The notes: generated by a model from the letters alone, not told the origin. DNA of 64,000 nucleotides from SHVO01 sp041905525 (GCA_041905525.1 JAYRKY010000009.1:58053-122052), one strand, 5' to 3'. Counted from the stretch's first letter, positions 34,694 through 44,046 are shown. Made by a program: numbers and translations.

Positions 34694-35893
34694 ATGAATA
34701 TTCACGAGTACCAAGCGAAACAGGTGCTGAAGAAGTACGGCGTGCCTGTTCTTCCCGGCGGCGTTGCTTACACCGCCGACGAAGCGGCGAAAGTCGCCGA
34801 AGGTCTGCCGCAAGGCGTCTACGTGGTGAAGTCGCAGATCCACGCCGGCGGCCGCGGTAAGGGTAAGTTCAAGGAAGCCGAAGCGGGCGGCAAAGGCGGC
34901 GTGCGCGTCGTCAAGTCGATCGCCGAAGTGAAGGAAAACGCCGCGCAGATGATCGGCCGTACGCTGGTCACGGTGCAGACGGGCGACGCCGGAAAGCAGG
35001 TGAAGCGCGTCTATATCGAAGCCGGTTGCAACATCACCCGCGAACTCTATCTCTCGATGCTGGTTGACCGCGGTACCTCCCGCGTCACGATCATGGCTTC
35101 CACCGAGGGCGGCGTGAACATCGAAGACGTCGCTCACGAAACCCCGGAAAAGATCTTCCTGCAGAGCATTGACCCCGCCACGGGCATCCAAGGCTTTCAC
35201 TGCCGCAAGATCGCCTTCGCGCTGGGCCTTTCGGACAAGCAGGTGAAGTCGGCGACCAAGCTGCTCACCGCGCTTTACAAGGCGTTCATCGAAACCGACG
35301 CGTCCATGCTGGAAATCAACCCGCTGGTCGTGACCGGCGACGGCGACGTGCTTCCGCTCGATGCGAAGATGAACTTCGATTCCAACTCGCTCTATCGCCA
35401 TCCGGAAATCGTCGAGCTGCGTGACGAGGATGAAGAAGATCCGATGGAACTCGAGGCGTCCAAGCACGACCTCAACTACATCAAGCTCGACGGCTCCATC
35501 GGCTGCATGGTGAACGGCGCGGGTCTCGCGATGGCCACCATGGACATCATCAAGCTCTACGGCGGCGAGCCTGCGAACTTCCTCGATGTCGGCGGCGGCG
35601 CCACGCGCGAGCGCGTGACGACGGCGTTCAAGATCATCCTGTCGGATCCGAACGTCGAAGGCATTCTTGTGAACATCTTCGGCGGCATCATGCGTTGCGA
35701 CGTCATCGCCGAAGGCGTTGTGGCCGCGGCCCGCGAGATCAGCCTCAATGTGCCGTTGGTCGTGCGCCTCGAAGGCACCAACGTCGAATTGGGCAAGAAA
35801 ATCATGGCCGATTCCGGCCTTCCTATCATCACCGCCGACAATCTCGCGGATGCCGCGCAGAAGGTGGTTAAGGCCGTGAAGGAGGCCGCATAA
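34694..35893 (+). CDS. sucC: succinyl-CoA synthetase beta subunit
   Basis: A 399-residue ATP-grasp subunit. It begins MNIHEYQAKQVLKKYGVPV and contains QIHAGGRGKGK near residue 47 and GGATRERVTTAFKIILSD in the CoA-ligase half. With SucD it makes ATP or GTP from succinyl-CoA. Its stop codon touches the sucD ATG directly, so the two are co-translated. Confidence 0.99.
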   Translation: MNIHEYQAKQVLKKYGVPVLPGGVAYTADEAAKVAEGLPQGVYVVKSQIHAGGRGKGKFKEAEAGGKGGVRVVKSIAEVKENAAQMIGRTLVTVQTGDAGKQVKRVYIEAGCNITRELYLSMLVDRGTSRVTIMASTEGGVNIEDVAHETPEKIFLQSIDPATGIQGFHCRKIAFALGLSDKQVKSATKLLTALYKAFIETDASMLEINPLVVTGDGDVLPLDAKMNFDSNSLYRHPEIVELRDEDEEDPMELEASKHDLNYIKLDGSIGCMVNGAGLAMATMDIIKLYGGEPANFLDVGGGATRERVTTAFKIILSDPNVEGILVNIFGGIMRCDVIAEGVVAAAREISLNVPLVVRLEGTNVELGKKIMADSGLPIITADNLADAAQKVVKAVKEAA

Positions 35894-36769
35894 ATGGCCG
35901 TCCTTATCAATAAGAACACGAAGGTGATCTGCCAGGGCTTCACCGGTAGCCAGGGCACCTTCCACTCCGAACAGGCGATTGCTTACGGCACGAAGATGGT
36001 CGGCGGCGTCACGCCCGGTAAAGGCGGAAGCACGCACCTCGATCTTCCGGTGTTCGATACGGTTGCCGACGCGAAAGCCAAGACCGGTTGCGATGCGACC
36101 GTGATCTATGTGCCGCCGCCGTTCGCGGCCGATGCGATCCTGGAAGCCATCGACGCCGAGATCTCGCTTGCGGTGTGTATCACCGAAGGCATCCCGGTGC
36201 TCGACATGGTGCGCGTAAAGCGCGCCCTGCAGGGCTCGAAGACCCGCCTCGTCGGTCCGAACTGCCCGGGCGTGATCACGCCGGGCGAATGCAAGATCGG
36301 CATCATGCCGGGACACATTCACCAGCGCGGCAAGATCGGCATCGTCTCGCGGTCCGGAACGTTGACGTACGAAGCCGTCGCGCAGACCACTGCGGCCGGC
36401 CTCGGCCAGACGACCTGCATCGGTATCGGCGGCGACCCGGTCAACGGCACAAACTTCATCGATTGCCTCGACATGTTCCTGGGCGACGACGAGACCCAGG
36501 GCATCATCATGATCGGTGAAATCGGCGGAACCGCCGAGGAAGACGCCGCTGCGTTTTACAAGGCGGCGAAGAAGAAGAAGCCGATCGTTGGCTTCGTTGC
36601 CGGTTCCACGGCGCCTCCGGGCCGCCGCATGGGGCACGCCGGTGCGATCATCTCGGGCGGCAAAGGCACGGCCGATGCCAAGTTCGAGGCGATGCGCTCC
36701 GCCGGCTTCATGGTTGCCGACTCGCCGTCGGCGCTCGGCTCCACCATGGTGAAAGCTCTGAAGGGATAA
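35894..36769 (+). CDS. sucD: succinyl-CoA synthetase alpha subunit
   Basis: A 291-residue CoA-binding subunit with CQGFTGSQGTFHSEQAIAYG near the start and the phosphorylated histidine in GRRMGHAGAIISGG. It starts with no gap after sucC. The next gene, an outer-membrane deacylase, follows after only two bases, which is unusual. Confidence 0.99.
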   Translation: MAVLINKNTKVICQGFTGSQGTFHSEQAIAYGTKMVGGVTPGKGGSTHLDLPVFDTVADAKAKTGCDATVIYVPPPFAADAILEAIDAEISLAVCITEGIPVLDMVRVKRALQGSKTRLVGPNCPGVITPGECKIGIMPGHIHQRGKIGIVSRSGTLTYEAVAQTTAAGLGQTTCIGIGGDPVNGTNFIDCLDMFLGDDETQGIIMIGEIGGTAEEDAAAFYKAAKKKKPIVGFVAGSTAPPGRRMGHAGAIISGGKGTADAKFEAMRSAGFMVADSPSALGSTMVKALKG

Positions 36770-36771
36770 AC

Positions 36772-37293
36772 ATGATGTCGCGGTTTTTCCGCGCGGCGTC
36801 TCTCGCCGCGGCCCTCGCTAGTGTCACTGCGCCGGCAATAGCCGCGGACGATCCTTCTCTGTTCACCGTTGGCGCCGGACTGTGGGACGTCAACTTCAAC
36901 TACGATCACCAGGTGCTCGAAGGCCGCTTTGAATTCCAAAGCGGCCTCGGCCTGTTCGAAACCGATTCCTTCCACGGCTTGAAGCCGATGGTCGGCGTAA
37001 TGGCCACCACACTCGGCAGCAAGTTCGTCTACGGCGGTTTCGCGACCCCGTTCGATCTCGGCGGCAACCAGCGTTGGTACTTCACGCCGTCTGCGGGCGT
37101 GGGCGCTTATTCGCGCGGCGCAGGTCTCGATCTCGGCGGAACGTTCGAGTTCCACCTCGGCATCAATCTCAGCTACGCCGTATCGGACTCGGGCCGCTTG
37201 GGTCTTTATCTCACCCATATCTCCAACGCGGGCATCAACGGCCACAATCCTGGTGAGAACTCGCTGCTTCTCACCTGGGCATTTGCCCTCTAG
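36772..37293 (+). CDS. PagL-like lipid A 3-O-deacylase
   Basis: A 173-residue protein with a signal peptide (cleavage after AIAA, about residue 25) and an 8-strand beta-barrel look: alternating hydrophobics and a terminal aromatic (LLTWAFAL). The PagL catalytic pattern is present: H149 and S151 in LTHISNAG and E162 in NPGENS. PagL removes the 3-O-acyl chain from lipid A in the outer membrane. It starts two bases after sucD, so it is probably transcribed with the TCA genes. A tandem ATG at 36775 is the alternative start. Confidence 0.85.
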   Translation: MMSRFFRAASLAAALASVTAPAIAADDPSLFTVGAGLWDVNFNYDHQVLEGRFEFQSGLGLFETDSFHGLKPMVGVMATTLGSKFVYGGFATPFDLGGNQRWYFTPSAGVGAYSRGAGLDLGGTFEFHLGINLSYAVSDSGRLGLYLTHISNAGINGHNPGENSLLLTWAFAL

Positions 37294-37312
37294 GACGCCG
37301 GGTCTGTGTGAC

Positions 37313-37337
37313 ATCACGGGCGCGAGGCGCCCGTGAT
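37313..37337 (+). promoter_or_regulatory. hairpin overlapping the sulfotransferase start
   Basis: Perfect 11-bp stem ATCACGGGCGC (37313-37323) / GCGCCCGTGAT (37327-37337) with a 3-base loop GAG. It includes the GTG start codon at 37333. No T-run follows, so it is either a processing or pause site ending the sucCD-pagL mRNA, or a structure that hides the start. Confidence 0.6.
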
Positions 37338-38007
37338 ATTGTCCCCGCGACACAACTTCATCTTCATTCACGTGCCCAAGGCGGCCGGGACTTCGGTCCA
37401 TGGCGCTTTGTCGCATCTCGATATCTTTCACGGCCTGCCGGCGTCCGACCGGGCCGCGCGAGAAGATCGCGCGCGGGCGCAAGGACTGCCCGCCGCCGCG
37501 GCCGCGTTCAGCCAGCATTCGAGTGCCAAAAGTGTGATCGCGGCCCTCGGACGCGAGCTTTTCGATTCGTATTTTTCCTTCTGCTTTGTCCGCAATCCCT
37601 GGGATGTCGCGGTCTCCTGGTTTCACTACCGCCTCTATAACGTGGGGATCGAGGGGCACGCCGAAGCCGAAGCCGCCGGATCTTTCGCGGCGTATGTGCA
37701 TCGCGTCCTCGCCGGCCCGCAGGGCGAACGCTGGGTCGGACTGCAGCATCCATATGTCACCGACGCGGCGGGCCGCGTGGCCACGAAGCACGTGGGGCAT
37801 TACGAGTCCCTGAGCGCGGACTTTGCCGCACTGGTGACCCGGCTCAAACTCAGCGCCTTGCCGCTGGACCACTTCAACCAAAGCCACCACGCACCCTGGG
37901 CCAGCCTCTACACGCCCGAGACTTTCGCGGTCGTGGAACGGCTTGTCGCGCGCGACGCCGCCCTGTTTGGTTACACAAGCGATCCGGCGGCCTACGGGAT
38001 CGTATGA
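37333..38007 (+). CDS. sulfotransferase-family protein
   Basis: A 224-residue protein with the 5'-phosphosulfate loop NFIFIHVPKAAGTS near residues 8-21 and the 3'-phosphate-binding motif FCFVRNPWDVAVSW near residues 83-96, as in PAPS-dependent carbohydrate sulfotransferases. It would transfer sulfate to a glycan or lipid; the acceptor is unknown. The start is GTG 37333 inside a hairpin; TTG 37339 is possible. Its placement between sucD and sucA is unusual and suggests insertion of accessory envelope genes into the operon. Confidence 0.85.
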   Translation: MILSPRHNFIFIHVPKAAGTSVHGALSHLDIFHGLPASDRAAREDRARAQGLPAAAAAFSQHSSAKSVIAALGRELFDSYFSFCFVRNPWDVAVSWFHYRLYNVGIEGHAEAEAAGSFAAYVHRVLAGPQGERWVGLQHPYVTDAAGRVATKHVGHYESLSADFAALVTRLKLSALPLDHFNQSHHAPWASLYTPETFAVVERLVARDAALFGYTSDPAAYGIV

Positions 38008-38067
38008 ACGTGACGCATCGCAGGCATGCACAGAGGCCAAAAGCGGCGCTTCTTCATGGGTAACTCG

Positions 38068-38096
38068 TTGTCACATACAGTCTTTTCGTCTAAGAC
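38068..38096 (+). promoter_or_regulatory. candidate promoter of sucA-sucB-lpd
   Basis: TTGTCA at 38068-38073, 17-base spacer, TAAGAC at 38091-38096. It would give sucAB-lpd its own promoter downstream of the inserted sulfotransferase gene, with a leader of about 170 bases. The rest of the gap 38008-38276 shows nothing else definite. Confidence 0.4.
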
Positions 38097-38276
38097 TGGC
38101 CCGAAGGGTTGGCGCCGGGTGGCACAGCCCGGATTGACGCCGCCTCGGAGCGATTTTGCCCTTCGTTTTCAATGACATAAGGGCTCGGCTCGGCGGTGCG
38201 ATGTCCGGGGTGAAGGTGTCTCCCCTGGATCTAGAATTTACCGGCCCCCAGACTGGACCTTAAAGGGACCTCTAAC

Positions 38277-41207
38277 GTGGACGCTTCCTTTCTAACCGGC
38301 GCAAATGCCGTCTTCATCGGCGAGCTGTATGCCGCCTATCTCAAGAACCCGGCCTCCGTCGACGCCAGCTGGGCCACCTTTTTCCAGGAGATGGGCGACG
38401 ACGCTCAAGACCTCCTGAAGGAACTCGAAGGCGCGAGCTGGTCGCCCTCCGATGCGACGATCATCGGCGCCGCTTCGGACGCCGCGCCGGCGAAATCCGA
38501 CGGCAAGGCGAAGGCCGCCGCTCCGGCCGGCGATAGCGCCGCGATCGTCAAGCAAGCCGAAGATTCCATCCACGCGTTGCAGCTGATCCGCGCCTACCGC
38601 GCGCGTGGCCATCAGGTGGCGATGCTCGATCCCTTGCACCTCGCCAAAAAAGACGAGAGCCACCCTGAGCTCGATCACCGCACGCATGGCTTCACGGACG
38701 CCGACCTCGATCGCGAGATCGTGCTGGGCGGCGTTCTCAACATGCAAAAGGCCACGCTGCGCCAGATCATCGAAGCGTGCCGGCAAACCTATTGCGGGAC
38801 GATCGGTGTCGAGTTCCACCATATCCAGCATCCGAAGCAGCGCGACTGGTTGGTGAAGCGCTTCGAGAAGGACCGTCTCGAGCCGACGTTCTCGAAGGAA
38901 GGCAAGAAGGCGATCCTTGAGCGCCTGACCGAAGCCGAAGGCTTCGAGAAGTTCCTCGGCATCAAATACACCGGCACCAAGCGCTTCGGCCTCGACGGCG
39001 GCGAAGCGGCGATCCCCGCGCTCGAGCAAGTCATCAAGCGCGGCGGTCAGCTTGGCCTCAAGCAAATCGTCATCGGCATGGCCCACCGCGGGCGTCTGAA
39101 CGTGCTCGTGAACGTCATGCACAAGCCGTTCTCGGCGCTGTTCTCGGAATTCCAGGGCAACTCGCCCAATCCAGAGTCTGTCGAGGGTTCGGGTGACGTG
39201 AAATATCACCTCGGAACGTCCGCCGACCGTGAATTCGACGGCAACGTCGTTCACCTGTCGCTGACGGCCAATCCGTCGCACCTCGAAGTTGTCGACCCTG
39301 TCGTGCTCGGCAAGGTGCGCGCCAAGCAAGAGCAGATGGACGACGTCAATCGCAAGCAGGTGATGGGCCTCTTGATCCACGGCGACGCCGCGTTCGCAGG
39401 TCAGGGCATCATCGCCGAGTGCTTCGGCTTCTCGCAGATCGAAGGTTACACCACCGGCGGCACGCTCCACTTCGTCATCAACAACCAGATCGGTTTCACG
39501 ACCACGCCGCGGTACTCGCGCTCGGGTCTGTATTGCACCGATATCGCGAAGATGGTCGAAGCCCCGATCTTCCACGTGAACGGTGACGATCCGGAAGCGG
39601 TTGTTTACTGCGCGCGGTTGGCGATGGAGTTCCGCCAGGAATTCGGCATCGACGTTGTCGTGGACATGGTTTGCTACCGCCGCTTCGGTCACAACGAAGG
39701 CGACGAGCCGAAGTTCACGCAGCCTTTGATGTACAAGAAAATCGAAGGTCACACCTCGACCCGCACGATCTATGCCAATCAGCTCGTGCAGGAAGGCGTG
39801 TTCACCCAGCAGGAAGCCGACGCGATGATGGCGCGCTTCATGCACATGATGGAAGCGGACTTCGAATCCGCGTCCAGCTTCAAACCGAACAAGGCCGACT
39901 GGCTCGAAGGCGCCTGGAAGGGCCTGGGCCAGATGGTCGACGAAGAGGAATATCTCGACGACAAGACCGGCGTGGCGCCGAATGTGCTCAAGGAAGTCGG
40001 CCTCGCGCTCTGCACGGTTCCCGACGGTGTCGCCGTCAATCCCAAGATCGTCCGCCAGCTCAAGACCAAGAAAGAAGCGATCGAGAGCGGCAAGGATATC
40101 GACTGGGCGACCGCCGAAGCGCTCGCCTTCGGAACGCTGTGCGTGGAAGGCACGCCCGTGCGCCTGTCCGGTCAGGATTGCGGCCGCGGCACCTTCTCGC
40201 AGCGTCAATCGGTGATCATCGACCAGAACACCGAAAACCGGTTCCAGCCGCTGAATAACATCCGCCCGGGCAAACAAGCCCATTACGAAGTCATCGACAG
40301 CCCGCTGTCGGAACTCTCGGTGCTCGGCTTCGAATATGGCTACAGCCTGGCCGATCCGAATACGCTGGTGCTTTGGGAGGCGCAGTTCGGCGACTTCTCC
40401 AACGGCGCCCAGATGATCATCGATCAGTTCATCAATTCGGGCGAGAGCAAGTGGCTGCGTCTGTCGGGTCTCGTCATGCTTCTGCCGCACGGTTACGAAG
40501 GGCAGGGGCCTGAGCACTCGTCGGCGCGCATGGAGCGTTACTTGCAATTGTCGGCACAGGACAATTGGCAGGTCTGCAACATCACGACGCCGGCAAATTA
40601 TTTCCACGCCTTGCGCCGCCAGATGCGCCGCAATTTCCGCAAGCCGCTGGTCATTATGACCCCGAAGTCGTTGCTGCGTCACAAGCGCTGTGTCTCGACG
40701 CTGGCGGAGATGGGCGAGCAGACCAGCTTCCAGCGCGTCTACGGCGAGGCCGAGAAGATTGCGGCGCCCGCGAAAGTGCGACGCGTCGTGGTCTGCAGCG
40801 GCAAGGTCTACTACGACCTGCTGCAGGCGCGTGAAGAGAAAGGCATCGACGATGTCGCGATCCTGCGCGTCGAGCAGCTCTATCCGTGGCCGAAGGAAAC
40901 GCTGGGCCGTGAGTTCGCCAAGTACAAGAACGCCGAAGTCATTTGGTGTCAGGAAGAGCCGGCGAACATGGGCTCGTGGACCTTCGTCGATCGCCGCCTC
41001 GAGTACGCGCTCGACGGCCTCGACGTGAAGGCGAAGCGCCCGGTGTACGCCGGCCGTCCGCCGGCGGCGTCGCCCGCCACCGGTCTCATGAAGAATCACG
41101 TGCGCGAGCAAAACCAATTGTGCGAATGGGCGCTCGTGACGCCGATCGACCAAATCCCGCAGCCCTTCCGGCGCATTTCGCGCGTCGGCAAGTTGGCCGC
41201 CGAGTAA
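38277..41207 (+). CDS. sucA: 2-oxoglutarate dehydrogenase E1 component
   Basis: A 976-residue thiamine-diphosphate decarboxylase of the oxoglutarate dehydrogenase complex. The N-terminus FLTGANAVFIGELYAAYLKN is the E2-binding segment. GMAHRGRLNVLVNVMHK and the TPP motif region GDAAFAGQGIIAECF are seen; HNEGDEPKFTQPLMY and LLPHGYEGQGPEHSSARMER follow. The start is GTG 38277 with AAAGGGA about 9 bases upstream. First gene of sucAB-lpd. Confidence 0.99.
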   Translation: MDASFLTGANAVFIGELYAAYLKNPASVDASWATFFQEMGDDAQDLLKELEGASWSPSDATIIGAASDAAPAKSDGKAKAAAPAGDSAAIVKQAEDSIHALQLIRAYRARGHQVAMLDPLHLAKKDESHPELDHRTHGFTDADLDREIVLGGVLNMQKATLRQIIEACRQTYCGTIGVEFHHIQHPKQRDWLVKRFEKDRLEPTFSKEGKKAILERLTEAEGFEKFLGIKYTGTKRFGLDGGEAAIPALEQVIKRGGQLGLKQIVIGMAHRGRLNVLVNVMHKPFSALFSEFQGNSPNPESVEGSGDVKYHLGTSADREFDGNVVHLSLTANPSHLEVVDPVVLGKVRAKQEQMDDVNRKQVMGLLIHGDAAFAGQGIIAECFGFSQIEGYTTGGTLHFVINNQIGFTTTPRYSRSGLYCTDIAKMVEAPIFHVNGDDPEAVVYCARLAMEFRQEFGIDVVVDMVCYRRFGHNEGDEPKFTQPLMYKKIEGHTSTRTIYANQLVQEGVFTQQEADAMMARFMHMMEADFESASSFKPNKADWLEGAWKGLGQMVDEEEYLDDKTGVAPNVLKEVGLALCTVPDGVAVNPKIVRQLKTKKEAIESGKDIDWATAEALAFGTLCVEGTPVRLSGQDCGRGTFSQRQSVIIDQNTENRFQPLNNIRPGKQAHYEVIDSPLSELSVLGFEYGYSLADPNTLVLWEAQFGDFSNGAQMIIDQFINSGESKWLRLSGLVMLLPHGYEGQGPEHSSARMERYLQLSAQDNWQVCNITTPANYFHALRRQMRRNFRKPLVIMTPKSLLRHKRCVSTLAEMGEQTSFQRVYGEAEKIAAPAKVRRVVVCSGKVYYDLLQAREEKGIDDVAILRVEQLYPWPKETLGREFAKYKNAEVIWCQEEPANMGSWTFVDRRLEYALDGLDVKAKRPVYAGRPPAASPATGLMKNHVREQNQLCEWALVTPIDQIPQPFRRISRVGKLAAE

Positions 41208-41221
41208 ACCGAAAGACAGGA

Positions 41222-41243
41222 CGCGCGCCACCCAAGGCGCGCG
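41222..41243 (+). promoter_or_regulatory. hairpin between sucA and sucB
   Basis: Stem CGCGCGCC (41222-41229) / GGCGCGCG (41236-41243), loop ACCCAA, in the 58-base sucA-sucB gap. No T-run. It could pause polymerase or protect the sucB mRNA end and so set the E1:E2 ratio. Confidence 0.5.
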
Positions 41244-41265
41244 CTCCATTTAGCTGGGGACGAAT

Positions 41266-42546
41266 ATGGCTGAGATCAAAGTGCCGACACTGGGCGAATC
41301 CGTTAGCGAAGCCACGGTGGCGAAATGGTTCAAGAATGTGGGCGATGCGGTGGCGATGGATGAGCCGCTGGTCGAACTCGAGACCGATAAGGTGACCGTT
41401 GAAGTGCGCGCGGACAGCGCCGGTACACTCGCGGAAATCGTTGCCGGTCCCGGCAGTGAAGTTGCCGTCGGCGCCGTCCTTGGCGTGATCGGCGGTGCTG
41501 GTGCTGCATCGGCGAAGAAGGCCGAACCCGCAAAGGCCGCTCCGGCCGCCGCGCCCGCCGCAAAGGCTCCGGCTGCGGCGCCCGCCGCCGCGGCGAAGCC
41601 TGCCGCTCCGGCGCCTGCCGCGAAGCCGCCCGCGCCGCCGAAAGCCGCGCCTGCGGCCAAGGTCAGCATCGAAGGCGACTATCCTCTCGCGCCAGCCGTT
41701 CGCCATCTCGTGGACGAACACGGTCTCGACCCGAAGAAAATTCCGGCGTCCGGCAAGAACGGCCGCCTCGTGAAGGCGGACGTGCTCAAGTACCTCGCGG
41801 GCGGTCCCGACCGCGCCACCAAGGCGGTGGTGCCGGATCGTGCGCCGGCTGAAGAGCGCGTGAAGATGACGCGCCTGCGCAAGCGCATCGCGGAGCGTCT
41901 GAAGGAAGCCCAGAACACCGCGGCGATGCTCACCACCTTCAACGAAGCCGATATGTCGGCCGTGATGGCGCTGCGCAACAAGTTCAAAGACAGCTTCGAG
42001 AAGAAGCACGGCGTGAAAATGGGATTCATGTCCTTCTTCGTGAAGGCCTGTGTCGCGGCGCTGAAGGAACTGCCGGCGGTCAACGCCGAGATCCAGGGCG
42101 ACGACATCGTCTATAAGAATTTCTACGACGTCGGGGTCGCCGTCGGTACGCCGCAGGGCCTCGTGGTCCCGGTGATCCGCGACGCCGATTCGAAGGGATT
42201 CGCCGAGATCGAAGCCGAGATCGCGGGCCTCGGAAAGCGCGCTCGCGAAGGCAAGCTGACTATCGAGGATATGACCGGCGGCTCCTTCACCATCACCAAT
42301 GGCGGCATCTATGGCTCGATGCTCTCGACGCCGATCCTGAACACGCCGCAATCGGGCATCCTCGGTATGCACAACATCAAGAACCGCGCCGTGGTTCTTG
42401 ATGACGGCAGCATCGTGTCTCGCCCGATCATGTATCTCGCGCTTTCGTACGATCACCGCATCGTCGACGGCCGCGAGGCGGTGACGTTCCTTGTCCGCGT
42501 CAAGGAATGCATCGAGGATCCGAGCCGCCTTCTGATCGAAACCTAA
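41266..42546 (+). CDS. sucB: dihydrolipoyl succinyltransferase E2 component
   Basis: A 426-residue E2 core. The lipoyl domain covers residues 1-80, with the lipoylated lysine in ETDKVTVEV. A 60-residue Ala/Pro/Lys linker follows. The E1/E3-binding domain reads YPLAPAVRHLVDEHGLDPKK. The catalytic domain ends in ALSYDHRIVDGREAVTFL, containing the active His and Asp. It transfers succinyl to CoA. ATG 41266 follows GGGGA. Confidence 0.99.
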   Translation: MAEIKVPTLGESVSEATVAKWFKNVGDAVAMDEPLVELETDKVTVEVRADSAGTLAEIVAGPGSEVAVGAVLGVIGGAGAASAKKAEPAKAAPAAAPAAKAPAAAPAAAAKPAAPAPAAKPPAPPKAAPAAKVSIEGDYPLAPAVRHLVDEHGLDPKKIPASGKNGRLVKADVLKYLAGGPDRATKAVVPDRAPAEERVKMTRLRKRIAERLKEAQNTAAMLTTFNEADMSAVMALRNKFKDSFEKKHGVKMGFMSFFVKACVAALKELPAVNAEIQGDDIVYKNFYDVGVAVGTPQGLVVPVIRDADSKGFAEIEAEIAGLGKRAREGKLTIEDMTGGSFTITNGGIYGSMLSTPILNTPQSGILGMHNIKNRAVVLDDGSIVSRPIMYLALSYDHRIVDGREAVTFLVRVKECIEDPSRLLIET

Positions 42547-42555
42547 TGCGCTCGT

Positions 42556-42586
42556 CCCGCCGGAACCCGATCGGGGGTTCGGCGGG
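42556..42586 (+). terminator. strong hairpin between sucB and lpd
   Basis: CCCGCCGGAACCC (42556-42568) pairs with GGGTTCGGCGGG (42575-42586), 12 pairs with one bulged base and a 6-base loop. A T-rich stretch (GTTGTTTGTTTTTCTG) starts about 10 bases later. It may be a partial terminator or processing site reducing lpd transcription relative to sucAB. Confidence 0.55.
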
Positions 42587-42627
42587 ATGCAGCCGTTGTT
42601 TGTTTTTCTGCGAATAGGACACTGCTC

Positions 42628-44046
42628 ATGGCAGATACTTTTGACGTCATCGTTATCGGCGGTGGCCCCGGCGGATACGTCTGCGCGCTGCGCGCCGCCC
42701 AGCTCGGTCTCAAAGCGGCCTGCGTCGAAAGCCGCGGCGCCCTCGGCGGCACCTGCACCAACGTCGGCTGTATCCCCTCGAAGGCGCTTCTTCAGTCGTC
42801 GCATTTCTTTGAAGAAGCCAACCACGGCTTCGCCGCCCACGGCATCAAAGTCGGCAAGATCGAGCTCGACCTCGCGACCATGATGGCGCGCAAGGACGAC
42901 GTGGTGAAGCAGAACACCTCGGGCATCGAGTTCCTCCTCAAGAAGAACAAGGTCGCCTACCTCAAGGGCTTCGGAAAAATCACCAAGACGGCGCGGGGCG
43001 CTCACCAGGTCCTGGTGAAAGGGCTCGACGGCAAGGAAGAGACCTACACGACGAAATATGTCGTGATCGCCACCGGCTCCGAGGTCACGCCGCTTCCCGG
43101 CATCACCATCGACGAGAAACAAGTCGTGTCCTCCACCGGCGCGCTCGTTCTGCCGAAGGTGCCGAAGTCGATGATCGTCATCGGCGCGGGCGTGATCGGT
43201 CTCGAGATGGGCTCGGTGTGGCGCCGTCTCGGCGCCGAAGTCACCGTCGTCGAGTATCTCGATTTCATCCTGCCGCCGATGGACGGCGAAGTGCGCAAGC
43301 AAGCCCAGCGGATCCTCGAAAAGCAGGGCATGAAGTTCAAACTCGGAACCAAAGTGACAGCCGCGAAGCCGGGCAAAGACGGCGTCGCCGTGACCATGGA
43401 GCCCGCGAAGGGCGGCGCCGCCGAGACAGTGAACGCCGAGGTCGTGCTGGTGTGCGTCGGCCGCCGCGCCTTCACCAACGGCCTGGGCCTTGCCGAGGTG
43501 GGGGTGAAGGTCTCGAACCGCGGCTTCGTCGAAGCGGACGAGAATTATCAGACCAATATCGAAGGTATCTTCGCCATCGGTGACGTCATCGGCGGTCAGA
43601 TGCTGGCCCATAAGGCCGAAGACGAAGGCGTGGCCGTCGCGGAAATTCTCGCCGGTCAGCCGGGTCACATCAATTACGAGGCCATCGCCGGTGTTGTTTA
43701 CACCTGGCCGGAAATCGCCGGGATCGGCGCGACCGAAGAGCAGCTGAAGGAAAAGGGCGTCGCCTACAAGGTCGGCAAGTTCCCCTTCACCGCCAACGGC
43801 CGCGCGCGCGCGAACGGCGACACCGACGGTTTCGCGAAGATTTTAGCCGACGAGAAGACCGACCGGGTTCTGGGCTGCCATATCGTTGGCCCCGCGGCGG
43901 GCGACCTCATCATGGAAGTCGCGGTGGCGATGGAGTTCGGCGCGTCGAGCGAAGACATCGCGCGCACCTGCCATGCTCACCCGCAACTCGGCGAAGTGAT
44001 CAAGGAAGCCGCGCTCGGCGCCGATAAGCGCGCGCTGCATATCTAA
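42628..44046 (+). CDS. lpd: dihydrolipoyl dehydrogenase E3
   Basis: A 472-residue flavoprotein reoxidising dihydrolipoamide. FAD site VIVIGGGPGGYVCALRA; redox disulfide in GGTCTNVGCIPSKALL; NAD-binding VIGAGVIGLEMGSVW; C-terminal catalytic His-Glu in CHAHPQLGEVIKEAAL. It ends the TCA block, 15 bases from the convergent histidine kinase gene. Confidence 0.98.
   Translation: MADTFDVIVIGGGPGGYVCALRAAQLGLKAACVESRGALGGTCTNVGCIPSKALLQSSHFFEEANHGFAAHGIKVGKIELDLATMMARKDDVVKQNTSGIEFLLKKNKVAYLKGFGKITKTARGAHQVLVKGLDGKEETYTTKYVVIATGSEVTPLPGITIDEKQVVSSTGALVLPKVPKSMIVIGAGVIGLEMGSVWRRLGAEVTVVEYLDFILPPMDGEVRKQAQRILEKQGMKFKLGTKVTAAKPGKDGVAVTMEPAKGGAAETVNAEVVLVCVGRRAFTNGLGLAEVGVKVSNRGFVEADENYQTNIEGIFAIGDVIGGQMLAHKAEDEGVAVAEILAGQPGHINYEAIAGVVYTWPEIAGIGATEEQLKEKGVAYKVGKFPFTANGRARANGDTDGFAKILADEKTDRVLGCHIVGPAAGDLIMEVAVAMEFGASSEDIARTCHAHPQLGEVIKEAALGADKRALHI

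Noticed and set aside
33656..36637. 993-codon minus-strand frame opposite mdh-sucCD
   Set aside because: His/Asp/Arg-rich shadow translation crossing three well-defined genes; no coherent domain.
38008..38276. Possible riboswitch upstream of sucA
   Set aside because: No recognisable conserved core; only a promoter-like pair and minor hairpins.
38292..43668. Long minus-strand frames (985 and 860 codons) opposite sucA, sucB and lpd
   Set aside because: Shadows of the sense genes caused by third-position G/C; composition unlike a protein and no start context.
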